A stretch of DNA of 64,000 bases, from positions 62,001-126,000 of the forward strand of contig NZ_RQVV01000022.1 in NCBI RefSeq assembly GCF_009295515.1. The letters are read 5' to 3'. This DNA comes from Erwinia endophytica (lineage in GTDB: Bacteria; Pseudomonadota; Gammaproteobacteria; Enterobacterales; Enterobacteriaceae). Made by a program: the position numbers and the translations under genes. Positions 57,333 through 64,000 of the stretch are shown here, one piece after another. Every line of letters begins with the position of its first letter. The stretch's first letter is position 1. Under the pieces are notes generated by a model. The model had not been told where the DNA came from and searched no databases. It was given only the letters and a program-made list of their open reading frames with translations.

Positions 57333-58820
57333 TTATTTTTTATTAAACCCAGGAATAAAGCGGTTCACATCCACTGCCATAAACGCACAACGTTTGAAGT
57401 TATGCTTCAGGCTATATGGCACGGTGCAGTCGAAAATAGTTTTGCAGGCAATACCGTGACCACGAATGGATGGGCTGAATGCCGGATCAGATGACGGGTC
57501 GAGCGGATGGCAACGCACGCCGGGAATAAAGACCGTACTGACATCCCCCTGATAGCGGGTGGTCATCGCCCACATCACATCGTTCATATCAAACACATCG
57601 ACATCTTCATCCACCAGCATCACATGCTTCAGTTCGGAGAACGCAGAGAACGCCAGCAAGGCGGCCTGACGCTGACGACCTTCATCGTTCGCGTTGCGTT
57701 TTTTCACCTGCAACACGGCCAGATATTTGCCGGTACCTGGCGATGGACAATGCACGTTCTGCACAAAACCAGGTAGCGCGCGTTCCACCATCTGCAAAAT
57801 ACTGGCCTCAGTCGGAATACCCGCCATATTGGTGTGTTCATCGCTTGGGCCAATGCAGGTTTGCAGAATGGGGTGCTTACGGTGGGTAATAGCTTTCACT
57901 TTAATAACCGGTACCGCCGCCTGGGCATCGCCGGTATAACCGGGGAATTCAGGCATCGCTTTGCCGGTATTGGTATTCTGATCTTCCCGCACCCGCACAT
58001 TGGGCAGCAGTTCACCTTCAATCACCACTTCCGCATTGGCGATGGCGCGGGCGTTAATCGATACGCAGTCGGTCAGCTCGACGGGCTGGTTACGCAGGCT
58101 GCCCGCGATGGAGAGTTCATCAAAACCCAGCGGGGTGGTTGGCGGCTCAAAACAGGCGCCAATTTCAATCGCCGGATCGACGCCGATGCTGATAGAAACA
58201 GGCAGCGCTTTACCCTGTGCTTCGGCTTTTTGCCGGAAGACATCAAGGTGACGGCCTGGCACAAAATACATGGAGATTTCATCTTTGCTCTGCACGCAAA
58301 GTCGGTGAATAGTCACATCATGCTCACCCGTTTCCGGGTCTGCGGCGTAACACATCCCGAGAGTGAAATAAGGACCAGCATCTTCCGGTGTATTGGTTGG
58401 CGCCGGTAGAATTTTCAGGATATCGAAACCCGGATCAGTGGCCAGATGCACAACTTCCTGGCAGACTGCTTTTTCCCGAGGGATAACAATCGGCGCGATC
58501 GGATGCTGGACCGAGTCCTTCAGCATAAAGGCCAAATTTTCCTGACTGGTGCCAAACAGGCGGGCAACGCGTTTACGCGAAGACAACAGCCCAATCAGCA
58601 CCCGCATGTCGTTATAACCTTTAATTTTGTTAAAGATCATTGCCGGGCCAATTTGAGTTGGACGCTGGACCGTGCCATTTGCCCCGACGTAACGGTACAC
58701 GCCGGACAGCTCGGCAATAGGGTCTACCGGTTCATCCGTGTAAATCAGCTCATCCTCGTACTCACTGAGCAGTGCAATCGCGCTGCGTAAATCCGTTACT
58801 TTTTTCTGATTCTCAGACAT
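57333..58820 (-). CDS. UbiD-family hydroxybenzoate decarboxylase (gallate/protocatechuate type)
   Basis: A protein of about 495 residues. The segments AELSGVYRYVGANGTVQRPTQIGPAMIFN, APTNTPEDAGPYFTLGM, DVTIHRLCVQ (metal and prFMN site, near 175), ACFEPPTTPLGFDELSIAGSLRNQPVEL, EFPGYTGDAQ (the Glu-Arg-Glu network region) and LVDEDVDVFDMNDVMWAMTTR are very like gallate decarboxylase LpdC and protocatechuate decarboxylase AroY. It removes CO2 from gallate, protocatechuate or a similar acid. The start at 58820 has GAGAGGA upstream; the longer frame lacks support. Confidence 0.9.
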   Translation of the reverse strand: MSENQKKVTDLRSAIALLSEYEDELIYTDEPVDPIAELSGVYRYVGANGTVQRPTQIGPAMIFNKIKGYNDMRVLIGLLSSRKRVARLFGTSQENLAFMLKDSVQHPIAPIVIPREKAVCQEVVHLATDPGFDILKILPAPTNTPEDAGPYFTLGMCYAADPETGEHDVTIHRLCVQSKDEISMYFVPGRHLDVFRQKAEAQGKALPVSISIGVDPAIEIGACFEPPTTPLGFDELSIAGSLRNQPVELTDCVSINARAIANAEVVIEGELLPNVRVREDQNTNTGKAMPEFPGYTGDAQAAVPVIKVKAITHRKHPILQTCIGPSDEHTNMAGIPTEASILQMVERALPGFVQNVHCPSPGTGKYLAVLQVKKRNANDEGRQRQAALLAFSAFSELKHVMLVDEDVDVFDMNDVMWAMTTRYQGDVSTVFIPGVRCHPLDPSSDPAFSPSIRGHGIACKTIFDCTVPYSLKHNFKRCAFMAVDVNRFIPGFNKK

Positions 58821-59007
58821 GTTAAATCCTCTCAAACTCTTGTCGTCAAGTCGTGGTGGGATCCGTTCCCCCGTCGTGCTTTTCATCATGCTGGCAGAGG
58901 GTTATGGTTTACTTCCCCTCCAGTTTTAGAATTTCAGTGATAACTGTCCAATAAGGTTTGCCGGCATTTAAATAAGCGGTGGTTATCAGTCAATGGGAGC
59001 GTTCAGC

Positions 59008-59904
59008 GTGGACTACAGGCACTTACAAGCGTTTATGGTGCTTTCCGAGGAACTGCATTTTGGCAACGCTGCACAACGACTTAATATCGCGCAACCCGCG
59101 TTAAGCCAGCAGCTAAAAGCTCTGGAACAGGAAGTAGGAATGGCGCTCTTTGTGCGCGACAAACGCAATGTCGCCCTGACCTGGGAAGGCGAACAACTGG
59201 TGGCGCAGGCCAGTATCGCGCTCAGCCATTTCGCCCGTTTCCGCGAACACGCCAGCATTCTGAAACAGGGTCTGCAGGGACATCTGACGTTAGGCTATGT
59301 CGGCAGCTCGATCCTTGAACCGAGCCTGGCACGGTTAATTAATGGTTACCGACAGGCTAACCCGACCATTGACATCACAATTGAAGAACATAATGTTGAC
59401 ACGCAGCTTACCAGACTGATGGATGACCGGCTGGATGTGGCCCTGATCCGCTCGCCAGTGCCAAAGTATGACCAACTGGATTACCTTGATCTCGTCACCC
59501 GGCCACTGACCGTGGTATTGCCCGCTCAGCATCCGCTGGTGGGCCAGGCGCGAATTTCGCTGAGCGCCCTGTCCAACGAAACATTTATGATTCAGGAAGA
59601 TCCACCGGGAATTGGACTGGGCTGGTCGGTACTTGCCGCCTGTCACCGCGCAGGTTTTATCCCGAGAAAGATTCAAACCACACGCGATGTCTCCGTGGCG
59701 ATGGGACTGGTGGCGATGGGCGCGGGCGTCACTGTGGTGCCGGAAACACAGCGCTCGGTACTGCTGCCGGAGGTCAGCTATTGCCAGCTCGACGATGCGC
59801 AGGCCACCACCACACTGACGCTGGCCTGGCAACGTCGCCGCTATCGTCACACGCTGAAGAACTTTATCAGTTATGCCCGCCAACTGACCGATAAGGTGAA
59901 TTAA
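59008..59904 (+). CDS. LysR family regulator of the decarboxylase operon
   Basis: A protein of about 298 residues with the N-terminal helix-turn-helix EELHFGNAAQRLNIAQPALSQQLKALEQEVG and a C-terminal effector domain. It is divergent from the UbiD gene, so it probably controls it in response to the aromatic acid. I favour the GTG at 59008 (VDYRHLQAF), which has GGGAG eight bases upstream and matches the usual N-terminus; the ATG at 58993 lacks a ribosome site. Confidence 0.9.
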   Translation: MDYRHLQAFMVLSEELHFGNAAQRLNIAQPALSQQLKALEQEVGMALFVRDKRNVALTWEGEQLVAQASIALSHFARFREHASILKQGLQGHLTLGYVGSSILEPSLARLINGYRQANPTIDITIEEHNVDTQLTRLMDDRLDVALIRSPVPKYDQLDYLDLVTRPLTVVLPAQHPLVGQARISLSALSNETFMIQEDPPGIGLGWSVLAACHRAGFIPRKIQTTRDVSVAMGLVAMGAGVTVVPETQRSVLLPEVSYCQLDDAQATTTLTLAWQRRRYRHTLKNFISYARQLTDKVN

Positions 59905-59955
59905 CCGCCGTCAGGAAAAGCACATTACCGGTAAGACGCCATGCCGCTGTCCTGA

Positions 59956-60660
59956 TCATTTGCGGCAAATGGCGTTCAGTGAGAGATACACCAGAACCAC
60001 GCCAATCACCATCAGGAACGTATAGCCCAGCAGATGAAACAGCCATATCCCTGCCACCCCCCCGAGTAAAAACGCCACTAAAGTATAAAAGTGCAGTCTG
60101 AGCCGACCAATATAGAGCGGCGCGTCTTTCGGGGATTCTTTACGCCGCAGAACATCAAACAGCATGGCAAGTTCAATACCGATATCGGTCGACGTTCCAG
60201 AAACATGGGTGGTTCTTACTCTGGCATTCGAAATACGGGTCACCACCGCATTTTGTAAGCCCATCAAAAAACTGAGACAAAAAATAAGTATCATCCCTGG
60301 CGAGGCAGGATGCAGCCAGCGTTCAGTCATACCTAACAGGATTAACGCCGCGCCTTCAATTAAAATATTAACGGCATAGATTGAACGGATACCATGGCGC
60401 CGACCCGCATTAATAATGAGGGTTGAGAAAACTGAACCGGCAATAAACAGGCCTATTATCGTCAGGAAGAAAATCCCTACTTTTAAATTGGCTTTGGCGA
60501 TGTTATCTGACAATGACGAAACATTCCCCGTCATGTTTGCCGAGAAAAAACCGACGATTTCAAAAGCAGCGGTGTTAAGCGCCCCGGCAATAGCGGCTAA
60601 AGTACAAGCCAAACGACTATCTGTGTTGATGGTTCTTGCTTCATCTGTTGTCACTAACAT
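59956..60660 (-). CDS. DUF1275 family membrane protein (YoaK-like)
   Basis: A protein of 234 residues with six membrane helices. LAAIAGALNTAAFEIVGFFSANMTGNVSSLSDNI and FLSFLMGLQNAVVTRISNARVRTTHVSGTSTDIGIEL are the DUF1275 signature. Function is unknown. It is convergent with the LysR gene and alone on its strand. Confidence 0.88.
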   Translation of the reverse strand: MLVTTDEARTINTDSRLACTLAAIAGALNTAAFEIVGFFSANMTGNVSSLSDNIAKANLKVGIFFLTIIGLFIAGSVFSTLIINAGRRHGIRSIYAVNILIEGAALILLGMTERWLHPASPGMILIFCLSFLMGLQNAVVTRISNARVRTTHVSGTSTDIGIELAMLFDVLRRKESPKDAPLYIGRLRLHFYTLVAFLLGGVAGIWLFHLLGYTFLMVIGVVLVYLSLNAICRK

Positions 60661-60785
60661 TTAGCAAACCCGGCGTCGTAACATAAAGTTTTATCCCCGT
60701 CATACTGCAAACCGCATGTCCGTTAGCCCCATTCAGTCAGCCGAATCACTTCCCCTCCTGCACTGGCTATCTTCTTGCACTGCTC

Positions 60786-60813
60786 TTATTCAGGGTTTAC
60801 ATAACCTGAATAA
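60786..60813. promoter_or_regulatory. Operator-like inverted repeat
   Basis: A 9-bp perfect inverted repeat (TTATTCAGG and CCTGAATAA) with a ten-base spacer in the region between the DUF1275 and FUSC genes. Possible regulator site or RNA hairpin. Confidence 0.4.
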
Positions 60814-60980
60814 TCTGATCATTTAGGCAATGACACAAGCGTCTCCATCACCACGCGGCATTCATCTTCCCGTTATCCCCTCCCCACCGGAAGAAGACTA
60901 ACCCGACCTTCCTGCCAGACCTTTTACGAATTTTTTTTATGGTGCCAGCCGCTTCCTTGCTCACAAAATGACATTTTCTT

Positions 60981-61001
60981 GATCTGTATCATTGACAGAT
61001 C
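60981..61001. promoter_or_regulatory. Second operator-like inverted repeat
   Basis: GATCTGT, seven bases and ACAGATC. A TTGACA lies inside it (60992-60997), so a bound repressor would cover a -35 box, though I see no matching -10. Confidence 0.35.
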
Positions 61002-61435
61002 TTATAAGTGAAATGTTACGCGTAACTCCACAAATATTGTTCCAGCGTAAAACCAGAAAATAGTGAATTTTATTAGAAAAAAACACCAGATATAATCAAA
61101 AAACAGACAGTCATGCTGAAAAAAATTGCGCCGCCCGACAACTCAGAACCCCCTCTGTTATTATCGATAAAAATAGAAGTTAATAATCAATCAATTGCAG
61201 CTGAATACTCTCCCAAAGGTTACCATGACTGACGCCCGGTGATCCTCCCAGGCTGAGCCCCCTGCCAGATCCACTTATTCCTTAAGAAGATCTACACAAT
61301 CAAAGGTGCTATTTATCACTAACCGGGAATATATTTTTTTATTGCGAAACAATTTGACGTAGTAAACCCCATGAATTAACTGTTTATTCTGGCAGGATGC
61401 TGCACTACACCGTGCCTTCTGGTAACAACTTTGTC

Positions 61436-63496
61436 ATGCAGTGGTTTTCAAAAAACGCCGTCCTTTTTTCACTTAAGACCTGTCTTGCCGCCTTTCTGGC
61501 CCTTTATATCGCTCTTGAACTTAACCTGGATAAACCGGCCTGGGCGTTGACCACGGTCTACGTCTCTTCCCAGCTTTACTCCGCCGCGACGATTTCCAAA
61601 TCAGTGTTTCGCCTGATGGGAACTTTGCTGGGGGGAATATTTATCTTCCTGATTTATCCCGAGACCGTGCAGTCGCCGATACTCTTCAGCCTGTGCGTTT
61701 CACTGTGGGTCAGCGTTTGTCTGTACCTGTCGTTGCTCGACAGAACACCGAAAAGCTATGTCTTTATGCTGGCGGGTTACAGCGCGGCAATCATGGGCTT
61801 TCCTGGCGTTACCATGCCATTGTCGATTACCGAAACGGTGATTTCGCGCATCGAAGAAATAACGCTTGGCGTCACCTGCAGCAGTGTCGTACACCGTTTG
61901 CTGCTGCCAGTGTCCATGCGCCGTCTGCTGGAGCAGAGCGTCAGCGTCTGGTATCAGAACGGACGCCAGCTGTGCAGCGATCTACTGACCGGCATTCCAC
62001 GGGATAAATCACCAGAGCGTGAAGAGATCCTGATCCGCATGGCGCAATATCCGCAGCAGGTCGAAACACTGATCACCCACTGTGTCTATGAGGGCGATGC
62101 GGCCCGTAGTCTGATCCGCCTGATCAGCGTGCAATACCGGCATCTGTCCTACCTGATCCCTACGCTGACCGCCATCGAGCGCCGTTTACAACAGTTGCAA
62201 CAACAACAGATCCACGTTCCTGAAAGCGTCGCCGTGGCATTTCAACAGTTCTTGTTATGGCTAAACGCCAGCGAAGGCGTTGGCGACACCAGCGACATCC
62301 AGTCCATGCTCACCGCCAGTCAAAACGCGCTAAAAAATGCCTGGCGGCAAGAGGGACTGCCCGTGGGCGACTGCCTGCTGTTGAGCGGACTGCTTGAGCG
62401 ACTGGCTGACTTTGTACGCATCGCCGGGGCATACCAAAGCGTCAGCGACCTGGTTAGCGATCTCTCTGGCGATACCCGCCTTGCCCGTAAAGAACGGGCG
62501 CGTCCTCATACTGATACCGGCTTGCTGTTGCTCTCCGCCACCACCTCTCTGCTGGCGACATTGGGTGCCTGCCTGTTATGGATAGGCAGCGGCTGGCTGC
62601 ATGGCGCCACCGCCCCAATGATGGCCGCGATCCTGAGTTCCTTTTTCGCTGGCGTGGACACACCAGGCAACTCAATGAAATTGTTCATTAAAGGGGTCGT
62701 GATTTCCATCATCATCAGCGTGATATATGTTGCAGTGTTGATCCCGCAGGCCATCACTTTTGAAGCGCTGATCATCTGCCTGACACCGGGACTTATCGCG
62801 CTGGGGTTAGTGATCGCCAATCCTGCCACCAACATGATTGGCCTGAGCGCAGCAGTACAACTCCCGGGCTTTATTGGGTTAAGCCACTATCTCACCCCTG
62901 ATCTTCCGGGGATGCTCAACACCGCTATCGCCTCAATGACGGGTGTATTGTTTGCGGTGGTCATCACCGCGCTGATCCGCAACAAACGCCCCTCCTGGAT
63001 CGCCCGCCGCGCGGTGCGTTCGGGATTGCGCGAGCTGCTACGCTTTGTGAAAGAAATGGAACGAAACGGCGCCTCTTTACTGAGACGTCAGCAATTTATC
63101 ACCGGTATGCTGGAGCGAGTGAACGTCATTCTGCCGCGTATGCGCCTTGATCCACATCCGGACCTGCTCGCGGCGGGCAACCTGGTCACTGAAGTGTGGC
63201 TGGGTGTGAACTGCTACGACTATTATGCCCGTCACCAGCAGATACTGAGCAATTACCGCATCGATAACGGGCAGATGTTCCACGAGTTGGCACGGTTTTT
63301 ACAACAACGGATGAAATCCCTGAAAACCATGCCGCATCCAGATCTGCTGGATGCGTTAGACCAGCTGTTAGTGATGTTGGAAAATCTGGCCACCGCGGAT
63401 GATCAGCTCTTCACACCGCTGTTCCATTTATACAGCCTGCGCCTGTCGTTGTTTCCTGATAACGGCTGGCCCCGCCTCAAAGAGCAGGAATATTGA
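61436..63496 (+). CDS. FUSC family efflux protein (AaeB-like)
   Basis: A protein of about 686 residues with two blocks of membrane helices (about 10-165 and 355-525), each followed by a cytoplasmic helical domain, as in AaeB, the p-hydroxybenzoic acid efflux protein. The N-terminal FSLKTCLAAFLALYIALELNLDKPAWALTTVYVSSQLYSAATISKSVFRLMGTLLGGI is characteristic. No AaeA-type adaptor is next to it. Substrate is unknown, though aromatic acids would fit the neighbourhood. I favour the ATG at 61436; one at 61397 has its AGG touching the start codon. Confidence 0.85.
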   Translation: MQWFSKNAVLFSLKTCLAAFLALYIALELNLDKPAWALTTVYVSSQLYSAATISKSVFRLMGTLLGGIFIFLIYPETVQSPILFSLCVSLWVSVCLYLSLLDRTPKSYVFMLAGYSAAIMGFPGVTMPLSITETVISRIEEITLGVTCSSVVHRLLLPVSMRRLLEQSVSVWYQNGRQLCSDLLTGIPRDKSPEREEILIRMAQYPQQVETLITHCVYEGDAARSLIRLISVQYRHLSYLIPTLTAIERRLQQLQQQQIHVPESVAVAFQQFLLWLNASEGVGDTSDIQSMLTASQNALKNAWRQEGLPVGDCLLLSGLLERLADFVRIAGAYQSVSDLVSDLSGDTRLARKERARPHTDTGLLLLSATTSLLATLGACLLWIGSGWLHGATAPMMAAILSSFFAGVDTPGNSMKLFIKGVVISIIISVIYVAVLIPQAITFEALIICLTPGLIALGLVIANPATNMIGLSAAVQLPGFIGLSHYLTPDLPGMLNTAIASMTGVLFAVVITALIRNKRPSWIARRAVRSGLRELLRFVKEMERNGASLLRRQQFITGMLERVNVILPRMRLDPHPDLLAAGNLVTEVWLGVNCYDYYARHQQILSNYRIDNGQMFHELARFLQQRMKSLKTMPHPDLLDALDQLLVMLENLATADDQLFTPLFHLYSLRLSLFPDNGWPRLKEQEY

Positions 63497-63893
63497 CCGG
63501 CGCGAGGATAACCTGGCGATGCTGTCGCATGAGGGGCCACAGAACAGTAAACACCGCATGACCTGTTTTTCAGGCCGCCAACAGACAAAACGGTCTACCG
63601 GGGACAGGCCCTCCCCGTCTGGGATAAGTCAATGCCCCGCCAGACATGCAGGCGATGCGCCAACAACGAGCAGAGAACATTCTGCTGCGCCAACGCGACA
63701 GTCGGCAGGATAGTGCCGACAAAATATTTTTTCGGCATCGTTGAATCAATCCAGTCAATTCTGAATCACCCGTCAACTCCCTGCTGTCGCATCGGCATTT
63801 ATCCCTGCCTTTATCTGAATCAGATGAATCAATACCAACCATTTCTGGCATATGCCTTGCATTTCTGATTGGGTCAATTCAGCAACGGGTGGC
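63497..63893. other. Intergenic region before the RpiR-type gene
   Basis: About 400 bases; I see no gene, promoter or repeat that I can support. Confidence 0.4.
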
Positions 63894-64000
63894 ATGATGA
63901 AGCAGGCAGACCTGATGGCGAAACTCAAAACTCTCTATGAACAACTCCCGCGTCAGGAGCGCCTCGCTGCAGGCTTTGTGCTGGATCATCCGCAGGAAGT
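63894..64000 (+). CDS. RpiR/MurR-type transcriptional regulator (3' end outside window)
   Basis: The first 35 codons read MMKQADLMAKLKTLYEQLPR followed by QERLAAGFVLDHPQEV, the start of the N-terminal helix-turn-helix of RpiR regulators (LPxxERxxAxFVLxHPxEV). The rest, including any sugar-isomerase domain, is beyond the window. Confidence 0.75.
   Translation, partial: MMKQADLMAKLKTLYEQLPRQERLAAGFVLDHPQE

Larger units (their letters stand above)
60661..61435. other. Long intergenic region before the FUSC gene
   Basis: About 775 bases without a supported gene. It contains two clear inverted repeats: TTATTCAGG and CCTGAATAA (60786-60813), and GATCTGT and ACAGATC (60981-61001). A 39-codon frame at 61113-61232 lacks a ribosome site. 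The length suggests regulated transcription of the efflux gene. Confidence 0.45.

Noticed and set aside
61113-61232. A 39-codon frame (MLKKIAPPDNSEPP and onward) upstream of the FUSC gene
   Set aside because: No ribosome site, no leader-peptide features and no double-glycine motif; could still be a small gene but is unsupported.

Overview
The window is chromosomal DNA from a gammaproteobacterium of the order Enterobacterales. The evidence is the order ygiB-ygiC-ygiD-ribB-ubiK-hldE-glnE-ygiF-ygiM-cca-uppP-folB-plsY-tsaD-rpsU-dnaG-rpoD, which is close to the Escherichia coli block, with proteins near the E. coli lengths. Differences from E. coli (no zupT next to ribB, ubiK directly beside hldE, an accessory block where tolC would precede ygiB) suggest a member outside the Escherichia/Salmonella group, possibly plant- or environment-associated. 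I cannot name the genus.

Region 1-6.1 kb is the end of an operon whose start lies outside the window. It holds an FtsX-type ABC permease (cut by the edge), a FabL-like short-chain reductase, a LolA-like periplasmic protein, an outer-membrane beta-barrel, a FabD-like acyltransferase and a polytopic membrane protein. This looks like an acyl-chain or polyketide pathway coupled to an envelope export route. At 6.1-6.8 kb two minus-strand genes encode small hydrophobic peptides with 15-residue double-glycine leaders of class II microcin type. A third such peptide, with a matching leader, sits alone 18 kb away at 24.24 kb between plsY and tsaD. Region 7.3-9.5 kb holds a short two-partner-secretion adhesin with no transporter or toxin tip, then a REP-like repeat.

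Region 9.7-30.0 kb is housekeeping: spermidine/glutathione-like ligase ygiC, riboflavin (ribB with FMN riboswitch), ubiquinone (ubiK), LPS heptose (hldE), nitrogen control (glnE), tRNA CCA end and t6A (cca, tsaD), undecaprenyl phosphate (uppP), folate (folB), phospholipid (plsY) and the macromolecular synthesis operon rpsU-dnaG-rpoD with its internal attenuator.

Region 30-40 kb holds a UPF0303 protein, a porin, opgB and ampH (periplasmic glucan and peptidoglycan enzymes), an APC amino-acid transporter, a decayed gene, and fucO. Region 40-45 kb is a LacI-type regulator divergent from a polar amino-acid ABC importer and a FAD oxidoreductase, with three matching operator-like palindromes between them. 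Region 45-53 kb is one translationally coupled unit: outer-membrane factor, membrane fusion protein, MdtC-like RND pump, and a CusRS-like two-component system, preceded by a 19-bp perfect palindrome. Region 53-60 kb holds an exported type I dehydroquinase, an exported beta-helix protein, and a UbiD/UbiX aromatic decarboxylase operon with a divergent LysR regulator, which suggests plant phenolic metabolism. The end carries a DUF1275 membrane protein, an FUSC-type efflux protein and the first codons of an RpiR-type regulator. I saw no rRNA, tRNA, insertion sequence, prophage or CRISPR array.
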